A DNA stretch of 64,000 bases from Pseudoscleropodium purum (taxonomy: Eukaryota; Streptophyta; Bryopsida; Hypnales; Brachytheciaceae), in the NCBI GenBank assembly GCA_963969395.1, contig OZ017795.1, forward strand, positions 28,377,063 to 28,441,062, in the 5' to 3' direction. A program made the translations under genes and the position numbers. Below the pieces are notes generated by a model. It saw only the letters and a list, made by a program, of their open reading frames with translations, had not been told where the DNA came from and did no database searches. Below are positions 28,552-40,000 of this stretch, piece after piece (positions within the stretch are counted from its first letter, which is position 1; every line of letters starts with the position of its first letter).

Positions 28552-29445
28552 ATGAAGGTCCATGCAGGTTCCGGCTCTCCGTCCGTGATTGAGAGTAGAG
28601 GCTTGGTGTACTCGACATCCATCCTTGCTCTAGTGGTTGTAATTCTGGGACTCTTCTTCCCTGCTGAAGTCGGTGCGCAGCCAAACAAGGATGACTTGGC
28701 GTGCTTGCATGGCTTCCAAGCCATGGTGCTAGGGAGCTCAGACACGGCGCTCTTTTCTAACTGGACAGACGTGGCATTCCCCTGCAACACAACTCAAGAT
28801 GGGCAGAGGGCGTCGTTCATCGGCGTCACATGCAGTAGCAGCAGGGTGGTGTCGCTGGTGCTCAGCAACAAGGGCCTCACGGGCTCCATCTCCCCCAATC
28901 TGTCGCTATGCAGGAATCTGGGCATTCTGGACTTATCTCAGAACGCCCTGACCGGAGAATTGCCTTCCACACTGGGCCAGCTCTCGTATCTCATGACTTT
29001 GAATGTGAGCCACAACCAGATTGAGGGGCCCATTCCCGCTGAAATCACCAACTGCTCCTACCTCCACGAGCTGGACTTGGAACACAACGAATTCACCGGG
29101 GAACTACCCGCTGGTCTGGCCACCCTGCAGAAGCTGCAGACCTTCGACGTCTCCCACAACAACCTGGAAGGGCCAATTCCCACCGGTCTCTCCAACACCT
29201 CGGATGGTCGACCCCGTTTCAATGCTTCCTCCTTCGAGAGCAACCCCGGGTTGTACGGCTTCCCCCTCCCTTACCCCAAAGGCCACTCCCTGTCCATCCT
29301 CGCCATTGTGGGCATTGGCCTTGGCAGCGGCTTTCTCAGCCTGATTGTCAGCTTCACTGCTGTGTGTATCTGGTTGCGCGTCACGGAGCAGCGTCTCGCT
29401 GCCGAGGAGGGGAAGATCTCTCAGCTTGTTCCGGAGTACGATTGA
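28552..29445 (+). CDS. Small LRR receptor-like protein, BIR-like ectodomain, no kinase
   Basis: A single exon encodes 297 residues. The ATG at 28552 is the first in frame after the stop at 28492. The N-terminus has a hydrophobic signal region (about residues 19-41, ending EVGAQ). An LRR N-terminal cap follows (NWTDVAFPC, then GVTC), then about five plant-type LRRs (LDLSQNALTGELP, LNVSHNQIEGPIP, FDVSHNNLEGPIP) with many N-glycosylation sites. One transmembrane segment (about 247-277) is followed by a tail of about 20 residues, RLAAEEGKISQLVPEYD. The LRR set, the short loop and the EEGKISQ tail resemble the BIR group of LRR receptor kinases just up to where the kinase would begin. Here a stop follows directly and no kinase frame is seen downstream. 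It should sit in the plasma membrane and, lacking an enzyme, would need co-receptors to signal. The BIR link is inference. Confidence 0.85.
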   Translation: MKVHAGSGSPSVIESRGLVYSTSILALVVVILGLFFPAEVGAQPNKDDLACLHGFQAMVLGSSDTALFSNWTDVAFPCNTTQDGQRASFIGVTCSSSRVVSLVLSNKGLTGSISPNLSLCRNLGILDLSQNALTGELPSTLGQLSYLMTLNVSHNQIEGPIPAEITNCSYLHELDLEHNEFTGELPAGLATLQKLQTFDVSHNNLEGPIPTGLSNTSDGRPRFNASSFESNPGLYGFPLPYPKGHSLSILAIVGIGLGSGFLSLIVSFTAVCIWLRVTEQRLAAEEGKISQLVPEYD

Positions 29446-30514
29446 TTGAATTGATGATGCGGCCTCTTGAATTTCCAATTCATTCTCCAAGCATGCTTCT
29501 GAAGTGCTTAGCGTGCAATTCCATCAGTCTTGAAGATGATGCTTTCATTAACGAGGAGTTGAATGGGCCATCCTCGAGAATGACTCAGATCGGATATATA
29601 TTTTGAGGTGGATCCTCGTACAAGGCATGCACGTACGGCTGAGGTTGATTTTCATACAAGGCCCGTGTGTTAGGAGTTCAATCTCCTGCTGACGTGTGTC
29701 AAGTTATGTGGTTCTGAACATTTCAAGAGGCAGCATATTTTCTCCCCTTTACCCACTCCGATTTTTTGCCCTTCACTTGTGATTGTGACAGACAGCTTTC
29801 TGTACTTTTTTTTGTATCTGATCGATTTTTATGACTTCTAATCGATTAGAGGGTCTTGAAGCGTGCTGGTGGTTTCTGTAGATTGAACTAGTTTGAAGGT
29901 GTCGTGTGTGACTTTTCCAACTACTACCAGTCAAGTACCTTCTGAAGCCTGTTTCCACCCCTCAGGGTGTCATATGATTTCTGATGAAGTCTTTAGACTG
30001 TGGGCTCACCTTGGAAATTTTGAAACACGTACAATTAATTAACTTTTCGTCTCAGAATAGGATTTCAGGTTCGAAATGAAATCGATATCCAATCATCAAC
30101 ACATGCTCTTTGCTCTTTGTGGCTCTGGGAGTGTTTGCCTATCTCACAGTAATTTGCCAACCTCAGAGAACTGCCTCAGAATGTGTATCGATAATTATTT
30201 GTCAGGATCGTTATTCTCTTTCCTTCGATGCAATTGATGAGGTCAAGCGACATGGGATTTTCACTGATGAATTTCCGTCACGTTTTCCTTACTGGATTTC
30301 CAGATCATTTTTCCTACTGGATTTCATGTTATCCTCATCTGATAAACTTCATTTCCTATGAACTTGGAATATTTCGTCTTGTATTCATTTGTGAAATTTA
30401 GTTTATTTTTCTCCATTTCCTTTTTTATTTTCCATTCTGAAGTTCGATTTCCCTTGCTGGGTTTTCACTTCATGTTCATCTGTTAAGTTTTTTGTCCTCT
30501 TCACTTTTGAAACT
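29446..30514 (+). other. 3' UTR of the LRR gene, then intergenic DNA
   Basis: After the TGA, moderately GC-rich DNA continues to about 29.8 kb and probably includes the 3' UTR. AT-rich intergenic sequence follows. No kinase motifs (GxGxxG, HRD or DFG) can be read in any frame here. Open frames such as 30110-30361 resemble nothing known to me. Confidence 0.5.
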
Positions 30515-30830
30515 CACTAGAAGAGTTTTGGGGGGTCCAGAAGCCTGTTTCGGGCCTGTTCCCCTGCAGCTGTTCCCCGCAGCGAGGGAAATGGCCCGCT
30601 GTCAGAATTTTTTTTTTCATAAAAAAAAAAAAAAAAAAAAAAATTTAGTCTTCAAATGCCAAACCACCTAAAAAATTAAAAAATTAAAATTAAAAAAAAT
30701 TAAAAATTAAAAATTGGTCAATGATGTGGTAGGGTCTTAGCCATGTCAAATCACTACGTCAAACCTGTTTCCTATGTTTGTAGGTTGTGATAACTCATAG
30801 GCATTAGGAGGCCCCTAAACTCTTCTAATG
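30515..30830 (+). mobile_element. Inverted-repeat (MITE-like) element, copy 2
   Basis: The left end is CACTAGAAGAGTTTTGGGG (with C where the other copies have T) and the right end is AAACTCTTCTAATG. The core GTTCCCCTGCAGCTGTTCC with its GCAGCGAGGG partner is well preserved. The internal microsatellite is a pure A run here, followed by further A/T-rich repeats, making this the longest copy. No target duplication is seen (ACT on the left, ATA on the right). Confidence 0.85.
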
Positions 30831-31795
30831 ATATCTTCTTTCTTTGTGAGATTTCATTTTGCACCTGTGAAAGCTCATTTTCTTTCTATTTGATTTTGTA
30901 AATATGTAATTTTAATTTGTTTTCATTTTTGAAACTAGAAATTGTGCTCATTTATGAAGCTACAATTTGTATTCAGTTGTCGGGATAGATTTTGAATTTA
31001 GGGTATTTGCTAACTTCCAATTTGTGCTCATTTGTGAGATTTGATATTGATTTAATATGTAAAAATTCATTATATAATCATCTCTAAAACATCATTGATT
31101 TTATTCGTGAACCTTCAATTTGTATACATTCGTGAAACTTGATTTGTGTTCACTTGCAAACATTGACTTCCTAATTATGTGTGAAATTCCATTTTACATA
31201 TTATTATTTTTGAATTTCCATGTCCATAATTATTGTGTTAAATAGTTCTATTTCATTTTTTCATTTTAATCTATTTGCATTCTTAAAATGTCATCTTGCT
31301 TTCATTTCTATATTTCACCTAGGGCCAAGATTAGAAAATAAAATAATTGAGCTACATTACCATTGATAAGTCAAGAATATAATACAAAATGGAAAGTGAT
31401 ATCTCATTCCTATAAAATTTCTAGAGTCAAAAAAATCTATTATACATGGCTTATCAATTCTTTTTTAAGAGTGAAAATTGAATGCATCTCATCCCATATT
31501 ATTGTGAAGTTTTGTTCATTTTAGATTGTACATCCATATCTAGTTGAATCAAAAAACATATTTCAAGTTTTCCAAAATTGAGGCATGAGTACATGAGCCT
31601 AGAAGACTACACCTATGTTATGGATGTTTATATTATAAAAACCTTTGATGATTATCGTTTAACTATAATGTAAGTACCTATATTATAAGTGTTTACATTA
31701 GAAGCACCTTCAATAGTTGTAGTATAGGCTAATTCTTGTCATACAATCATACATGCTTGAAGCCAATTTCAAGATGATGTTTCTCTTAAACCTTG
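30831..31795. other. AT-rich intergenic DNA, no gene seen
   Basis: This sequence lies between two small transposons. It has short open frames only, no recognised protein similarity and no structural RNA. Confidence 0.5.
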
Positions 31796-31798
31796 AAC

Positions 31799-31996
31799 TA
31801 CTATAAAAAAACCTATGTTTTTAAGTGACAGATTTTAAGTGACATTTAATCCAACAAATCATGTTATTATGTCAATAATAATGTCTACCATAACGTCAAA
31901 ATGTTATGGTGAACATTATTATTGACATAAAAACATGGGTTGTTGCATTGGATGTCGCCTAAAATTTGTCATCTTAAACATGGATTTCTTATAGTG
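31799..31996. mobile_element. 198-bp foldback MITE, CACTA-type ends, 3-bp target duplication
   Basis: The two halves are long imperfect inverted repeats. The left arm starts TACTATAAAAAAACC and the right arm, inverted, starts CACTATAAGAAATCC. Both continue through TTATGTCAATAATAATGT to CCATAAC at the centre. The flanks are AAC on both sides (31796-31798 and 31997-31999). A 3-bp duplication and CACTA-like termini are the marks of the CACTA (CMC) superfamily, so this is a non-autonomous derivative. A decayed relative lies at 18901-19009. Confidence 0.8.
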
Positions 31997-31999
31997 AAC

Positions 32000-33005
32000 C
32001 CTAATACATGTGATTTGATGCTGTATAGAGCAATTTGATGTGGAATTGAAAGAAGTAGTTTTAGGAGACTAATTGCATGATGATATTTCTCTTAAACCCT
32101 AAATTTTAATGCAGCTATTGCATTTTTTCAATTTGAATGATGACTAAGATTGTACGTGTGATTTTCATGTGCATTTTTTTCAGTTCTTACTCCTATAGTG
32201 GCCCAACTTGCGTTTGCTCCCATTATAAGTCACGAGAGATTACAAATTGGTGTTGCAATCTGAGACAAGGGTGCATTAAATCTTTTCAATCAAGGGATGC
32301 AAGGTGATATAGTTTCTCACACTTCAAGGCTCTTGAACTTTGAACCTTTGGAGCGTCTACTAGGTCAAATTGAAGGCCCAACCACCACACACACAAATGC
32401 TTCATGATATTCATGCTTGGACCATGGATTTTCAAAGGTCTTTCTAGGCAAAGGCATTTGCATGCGGAGCTTACAAGGACCATGTGTAGGCCCAATTCAT
32501 TTTCAATTGATATTAATTCAACCAATTGAGAGTGATGAGTCGCAACTGAATTCTACAGGCAACAAAGAAGCGCGGTGTTGAACGAGGAAGTGTGGGTGTC
32601 TCCTAGGCCCTGGAGGTTGCTGATCTATATAAAGCCAATGCAAACAAGCAATCTTCACAAATGGATTGAAAGTGAAATGAATCTGTGCCAGTTGCATTTT
32701 GAATTGCCTCTAGAAATTTTGGATCTAAGCACTTCAAATCTCCTCAAGATGTTGGTAAGTGCGGTGTTTTGTTATTGGAGCAGTTGGAGGCTTGCACATT
32801 AGGAGGCTGAAGTTGCTCAATCCAAAACTCCTAATCATACAAGTCTAGAAGATGCTTAATTAGACTCCGACCTCCATAGCACTTCTTCAATGTTGACATT
32901 TGTTACTTCCAAGTTGCACTTCTATAGCTCATTACTATAGAAAGATCAACAAGGCTAGTCATTCCACCCCCAGGTTCACTAATCTTCTTCCTTTAATCTA
33001 GTCAT
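32000..33005. other. Intergenic DNA, no clear gene
   Basis: Composition becomes less AT-rich near 32.3-32.8 kb. A TATATAAAGCC motif lies near 32626 and an open frame covers 32575-32802, but I recognise no protein and no long terminal repeats. It could be the edge of an old retroelement or a decayed gene fragment. Confidence 0.35.
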
Positions 33006-33326
33006 GTTCATACTCTGTTCTTTGATTTTGAACCTGCAATCTTTGTCTGCCAATTACTAAAACCAGTTGACCAGTTCACCTGCTCCGATTAAAGCCCTAA
33101 CTAGAGTTCACCTGATCGTAGCTTCGACCCCAACTTGAACTGGAACTCATCTGATCGATCCTGTAGCTCACTTTGTTGATCCTACAACATTAAGATTGAT
33201 TGCACAGCAAGCCCTAGATCGACCCCAAATAGTGGTACCGCTCATACTTTGTTATTCAATTTTGAATTTGTAAGCTCTGTCTTTCAGATACTAGACCTAC
33301 ACAATCAAATCACCTGCTTCATCCTT
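33006..33326 (+). repeat. Degenerate direct repeat, period about 235 bp
   Basis: 33006-33090 and 33241-33326 share an ordered set of phrases: CATACTCTGTT, TGATTTTGAACCTG, TCTTTGTCTGCC, TACTAAAAC and TCACCTGCTCC, each with substitutions. The sequence between is also CT-rich. It lies directly upstream of the GGACG-rich block and the LINE ORF1 remnant, so it may be tandem 5' sequence of that element. Confidence 0.45.
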
Positions 33327-33689
33327 ACCTTTGGGATCACCAATTCTGTTCCCAACTCCGAATTCAACCACCTTATCCCTAGCTCCGACCTTGGCTCATC
33401 GACTACACAAGTGTCCAAGCAACCTTTGCACATCCTTTAAACACTCCATGCATCTTGTTGATGCTCACAAACTACCGCATCTGATCAAAACCCAATGCAT
33501 CTTGACTTTACGACTCTACACATTCCGCACCTTGTCATCTTTAGCCTAGTCTTACCGCCTTGCCTGCAACCCTATGTTAGCACTTTTCCAAGACCCTTCC
33601 GACACATGCAACCTCCACCAATGCCACAATCCTCCAACCCTACATGAAGTCTGCAATGACTCTCTCAAGGTTGACAAATCTCTACGTCC

Positions 33690-33965
33690 ACCCGAAAAAG
33701 GCGTCTGTAACCCGAACGTCCGGAAGGTCGGACGTCCGTTCGTACGAACGCCAGCGGACGTAGCGTCCCTCCCGCCGTCGGAAGGAGGGCGGGCAGGGCG
33801 GACGAGCGGACAGACGGGGGCGGACTGGGGCGGAGCGGACAAGCGGGGCGGGGCGGGCAGATGGACGCGGGCAGACGGACGGGGCGGACGGCGTCCGCGA
33901 ATGTCAGCGGACGCTGCGGACACAACGTCCGCGTCCCGGACGTCCAACCGTCCTGTCAACCCTGG
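33690..33965. repeat. GGACG/CGTCC-rich low-complexity GC island
   Basis: About 275 bp of very GC-rich DNA, dense in CpG, is built from short words (GGACG, CGTCC, GGGCGG, GCGGAC) in both orientations. It contains a perfect 14-bp palindrome, CGTTCGTACGAACG (about 33738-33751). Surrounding DNA is ordinary. Overlapping open frames on both strands are explained by the stop-poor composition, so I do not call a protein. Confidence 0.7.
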
Positions 33966-34799
33966 ACTCTCTTGTTTAAGAAACGACCCCAATCCACAGT
34001 AGCACCTCGTAGATCAAGCTTGCAACAAGACACCTACTCCAAGACCAAGAAACGACGGAGCATCCAACAACCTTGGAGTGCTACACTAGGTTTGGTGCCC
34101 TGCCAACCTACGATTCCAATCAACCCTTAGTTACCAAAATAAGTATCTTCACCTTTCCAATTTTGTCACCATTTTGTTATTATTTTTAAAAGAACCTAAA
34201 TGTTCTCCTTTGTCTAACAATTATAATCCACGTAATGCCTAGAAGATCATTGCTTCCAAGAGGGCTCCTACAATTGCCACTAAGGCTCTCAAAAACCACA
34301 ACAATCACATAGTTTCATTCAAACCAATTCATCACAAAGTCAATAGGATAATGAACCAAAGCTTGACAATGTACAAAATGTTAACCATTTGTTACTATGC
34401 ACACATCTTGTTATATAAGCACATCCTCCCACCTACAAAATTAAGTATAGCTTTGATCTTCAATGTCCACCAAAACAAAATACCTTATTCCCAATCATCA
34501 AATTATCACCATATTCAACGCATTTATCTAATTGCTTACCTTTGCTTGACTAAATTCATAGGCAATATGACAAGCTCTTTGCAATCCGACTTGGTTCCAT
34601 TCTTAGAGGAGATTGAAATGGAGGACCATCACCATTACAAACAAGCATACTACACTAAACTTCAACAAAACTACACAAAAGAAGGCCAAGTCAAGCAACA
34701 ATGCCATCTCTCTCTTCCAAGATCTCCTATAGTAGCTACAGTTCTAGTACAATTTCCCAGCCATGGAATCCATGGCCTATGAAGCAGGCATGCCCTCCA

Positions 34800-36225
34800 T
34801 CACCACCAATGCATAAAAGAAAGAGCTACTTTCAAAAAGTTATACAGTTTAAGAAATAGAAGAACTTAAGATGGCAAGAATGTCCTTCCCTCGCGTGTAG
34901 CAACAAATATGGCCAAACTCAAGACCTATCAACATTGAGTAACATTTCAACATCACACAACTCTCCTTCAAAATTGAGGTAAACCCTAATACGCAGCTCT
35001 CTATGGACTATCACATTCTTCTGCACTTTGAAAAACCGACTTCCCCTCACTTAGGATTAGGCTATGAAGAAAGTATTCCTTCGATTTCAAGAGATGGGGA
35101 TCCACATTGGAGATCACATTGTCGAACTAGTGGCAATTCTATGTTACAAACCCAAATTCGTTTGAGTTTGGTTGGGTATGGCCAAAGTTCACCTCAAAAA
35201 TTCTAAAGCAAATGGAATAGCACTACTTCAAGGCTTACGAATTTTTGCAACCAACCTTGACAACGCCCTCACCATTGCCAAGATTGCCAAATCTTTTGAC
35301 CCCATTGCATCTAGCAGTCTTTTTTCCATCAAAATCAATAGCAAGATGATATGCAATGTGGAGTCACACCAACTACTCAAGGACATTGTAGAAGAGAGCT
35401 TCTACCGAGGTTTCAAGTTCAAACTCACACAAGTACAAAAATTTGCAAGTGGTACATATAGATGGCTCACCACAACCTCCCTAGAGCAATTGATCGAGAT
35501 CAAGAAACACAAGATTTCAATCCTAGGAGAACTCCTCCAACCAGTCATCATAAATCCCAACCAACTCACTCGTGAAGAAGTAATCAAATGCAACTACCTT
35601 GTGCTTATTGTCAAAGGACTCAATCTCACCAAACCTATAGATCAAATGTCAAAGAGCATACATGACTTTATGGATGAGAAGAATATTGTCTCTATCTTCT
35701 ATCCACGCTAGAAAGGGGACACCCATAGTGGCATTGCCAATGTTGAGTGCCTTAACACCATAGTCTATAAGTAACATCCCAAGAAATCCGTACAACTCTA
35801 CCACAAATGGATAGAATTCTAACCTCACCCCAACTCTCTTGATGGCAGTGCCAAGCCCAATGAAGAAACATTGAAGCTCCTAGATTTTCAAGACATCAAC
35901 ATAGTCCTTGCCGGAACATTTTAAGCACTACAAAACATAGCAGAAGCAACAACGACATCCAAGTCACATATGGGCAGGGAACAACTATTCACCCTAGTGA
36001 GTGATGTTGTCTCTAAAAAGAACTCTAAACTTTGAATTGAGTTCCAGGCAGACATGACTTAACTCAAAGATGAACTTAGAGTTGAAACCCATCACTACGT
36101 AGGTAAGATTGACTATGAGCTTAGAAGTGCATTCACCAACTTAGAGGCAATACTAAGCCAAAGCATGTAGGTAGTGAAGAACCTAGCCCGACCCGTTATT
36201 ACCGCAATAAAACCCACCCACCCAC
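34800..36225 (+). pseudogene. Degraded ORF1 of a non-LTR retrotransposon
   Basis: The longest intact piece is 35172-35711, ending in MDEKNIVSIFYPR and a stop. Similar-looking coding text continues past stops (KGDTHSGIANVECLN, HPNSLDGSAKPNEETLK) and ends with a coiled-coil-like segment and VVKNLARP near 36180. Upstream, phrases such as ISRDGDPHWRSHC occur in shifted frames. I recognise this from memory as an ORF1-like protein of plant LINE elements, with an RNA-binding and chaperone role. It carries many stops and frameshifts. The LINE ORF2 downstream on the same strand supports the call. Confidence 0.6.
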
Positions 36226-36724
36226 CAAACTAGTTTGGATTTTCAATGCCATCATCCTGAAACAGAGTGTTTTAGATATATATACCTTCGTAGTAGAATA
36301 TATACCTTTTTCTCTTCTATTTTGTATTTCACTTTTATCTGGCAATTCAATAAACATCTCCATTTTCTTTATACATACAAATTTGTCTACATATCAACTA
36401 TACACCATAACAAATCCCACACAAATTGCATACAAATATTACAAACAAATCTATTATACCCACACAATTATACATACTATAATAAAAATATAAAAATATA
36501 TACTAATATAAAAGCCTACATAAAATCAAACATTAAAACACACACCACACCAAAATCAAGCATCAACACCAGACCACAACCAATAGACCAACTAGCAATT
36601 AAAATAACCCAAACATCTCCAATTCATCAACTACAAACATCAAAATTAAGAATAGAAATAAAAAATTCCATTTCAAATAAACCAAAAACCAAAAACATAA
36701 TAACAACCAACCTAATTGACCCAC

Positions 36725-36832
36725 CATTAGAAGAGTTTTGGGGGGTCTAGAAGCCTGTTTCGGGCATGTTCCTCTGCAATTGTTCCCTGTAGTGAGGGGA
36801 ACAACCCACTATCAAAATTTTTTTTTTCATAA

Positions 36833-36869
<37 letters not shown>

Positions 36870-37010
36870 TAGTCTCCAAATGCAAAAAAAAATTTGGTCA
36901 ATGATGTGGCAGGGTCTCGGCTACGTTAGACTGCTACGCCAAACTTGTTTCATGTGTTTGTAGGCTGTGATAACTTGTAGGCATCCAGAGACCCCAAAAA
37001 TCTTCTAATG
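36725..37010 (+). mobile_element. Inverted-repeat (MITE-like) element, copy 3, inside the LINE
   Basis: The ends are CATTAGAAGAGTTTTGGGG and its inverse AAAATCTTCTAATG. The GC core is partly decayed by transitions (CCCTGTAGTGAGGGG). The internal microsatellite is a TAA/AAT run at about 36834-36867. It lies between the ORF1 and ORF2 remnants and is therefore younger than that LINE copy. The flanks CCCAC and AAACA show no duplication. Confidence 0.85.
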
Positions 37011-40000
37011 AAACAAATCACATAGCAAAACAAAAAACAACCAAAATAGCACTAAAGAAAAATCCCTAAACAAAACCAATATCATAATTAGACCTATAAT
37101 TCTAGTAACAACTCTAAACTCAAAGATAAAATGGCTAAAAATTAAAACACTCATCAAAAGACACCATCCACTAAAGACTACAACAATGTTTTTGAAAAAC
37201 ATACATCTAAATCAAACTTGGCCTACCGGCCTTACCAATCAAAAATTAAAAAACCTACAAAAGACTAAAATTATTAATTATACAAGCTACATATGTACTA
37301 TAAACAACACCTACATCCCCTATAAAACATCCATCAATATATACACAAAGAGAAAAAATATAACAAAATCAACCTCTACACTACATACATAACATACAAC
37401 ATATACATTACGTAGAATAGTAATAAAAAAATATATCCAAAAAAACAAAAACTAACACAAACTCCCACACAAAACTCACAAGCCCACTAATTAAATAGAA
37501 CCACCACTACCACATATACTACTCCCTAAACAATAACACCTAAATACTCCTAATACATCTTTGCTTTTGCTATGTGGTGATATAGAAACTAATACAAGAT
37601 CCATGCCCGACATAATTACAACACACCTACACATACAAAAATAGATGCAAAATATATTTTATACCATGTACAATCAAACTACAACCTGAATATCAACATT
37701 TAGCAAAACAAAATTGCACCTACAACACAATGACTCAACCATAGACTATCTACACCTATCACAATATGTTTCTCAAAACCACCACCATCCACCACCAAGA
37801 ATTTTATTTGTACTCATTATCAAAATAAGTCCACACTCCACAATTAAAAATATGTGACCAACTACTAATACAAACACCAAACCCAAATTGGACCATATCC
37901 TTACTCAAAAGAATGGCCTTACTATAAAATCCTCCAGAAACATATATCACAATACCACATCCATATATACAATAAAAAAATACTAACCAAACAATCATAG
38001 AACCCCCCAATTCCAAACATAACAATATATATAATTTTATTAAACAAACAAATGAACCACCTACCTTACAAATTATGCTCAACAAATTCCCATATTTACT
38101 TATAAATTTACTCATTAAAACATTAATATACAATGACATCTTAGAAAAATACTCCCACTTGCCTCCAACCCTCTCCTTTTCAATATACCCCCAACTCATA
38201 CAACAAATATACAAACAACCAACCCCAATACATGTATCACCATATGGAATGCTTCATCAATCAACTCAGCTTTACCAAGTTTTCAGCAACTCATTTCAAA
38301 CACACCAACCACCCTTACAATAATAACAGTCTAAGATTCCAAAATCACAACAACAAAATTTATAAAATCTATCCAAAATCTATTCCACAATATAAACTTA
38401 TATTCAACAACATACATGCATTAACTAGATGTATACAACAAAGAAGACCATACACACCAAGACATGGTGGACTCTTAACCCTCGTAAATAAAAAATATGT
38501 GTACCTCGGAAATATCACCAAAATCCCAATCTTGATTGAATTCTCACCATGATACTTGCAAATAATAAAAATCAACAACCACCCCTTACAACCATGGCTA
38601 CTGCTTCACATATACATGCCTTTATACATAGATGATTTACAAATGATACCAAGAATTCAATAGCACATAACTCATCAAATCACCCTACATCCACAACACA
38701 TTCACATTCCATTTGGCAACTTCAATAGAGACATTGCCCATATTGGTAGACAAAACAAAACTAACATAACTCTACCCCAACCAAAAGACATAGAATGGCG
38801 TACATTTACAAACAACCTACAACTCTCTTATATACCTACTAATAGCACAATGTCTAAACAAGGTGGCCAAAACTACACCCAAACTAGCCTAATAGATGGT
38901 TACTATATGAACTCACCCAACATTGCATTATATACTTCTACCACAAATTACAACTACAAACTAAATTCAAATCACTCACCAATAACATTACTTATACCGC
39001 CAAATATACTATTAGCATGTCCCATACCACCCATACAAAACAAACCAACAAGAATCTTAAATCCTATTCCACAAAAAAACATAGAACAATTCAAAATACA
39101 ATTCTTTTTAAAAAAACACACACTATAGATAAGTGAACTCACTACAACTCTTACAAACGAACACCTAACAAACCATCAATGGTACATAGCATGCACTACC
39201 CTAGACCAACTCATACAAAGTATATCAAACAAAATACTCACTACCTACAATACACCACCGCTCCTCCAACTAACAAATTGAACATCACAATAAGGTGGAT
39301 TCTTACCTAGGAAACTACAAAAGAAATGAAAAAGCTGACCTCTCCACTAACCATCTAATTAGAAAAAGCAATCTACATAATACTAAATACACCAAATTGG
39401 GCAACACATCCAATTATAAAAGAACTACAAAACCACACCCATGTTCACATCCCACCGCCTACACTACAAGGACCCAACCAACAAGAATGGATAAAAAAAC
39501 TAGCTTACTTAGCCAAAACAACAAACATACAAGCTCGTAAAATTACCACACAATATATTCAAAACTATATCAAAAAAGCAATATCTAAGTACAAACAACT
39601 GTACGAAAAAAAATCCAAAAAAAATAAAAATAAAAAGTGTTCAAAAATATAAATACACCTCCACTAAATTGTATTATGGATAGACAAAACATCTTGCTAA
39701 CTAACCCCAAAGACATTGCTAATAAAATACACATCCAACAATCAATTAGGAACAGACCCGTAATCCCAATATGTAATTACTTACCAAAACATATACCACA
39801 TTGTACGTGTACAGTGAGACAATATCCATAGCACAATTTAGATGGCTTTATCGTAGATAAGTGCACAATCCTAGAAACTCCCCTACACCATTATCTCAGC
39901 AGAGAAACATACGACATATGCTTAAAACACCTAGCCAATAATAAGATATCAGACCCAGATGCAATTCCAAATGTAATTCTAAACAATGTGCTAGAATGCT

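Noticed and set aside
33690..33965. CRISPR-like array of short repeats
   Set aside because: The repeated words are irregular, lack constant spacers and occur in both orientations; the DNA is clearly plant nuclear.
33552..34002. Overlapping long open frames on both strands
   Set aside because: They coincide with the GGACG/CGTCC low-complexity island, which lacks stops in most frames. No domain recognisable.
36831..36867. TAA microsatellite as an independent feature
   Set aside because: It is the internal repeat tract of element copy 3 and is described there.
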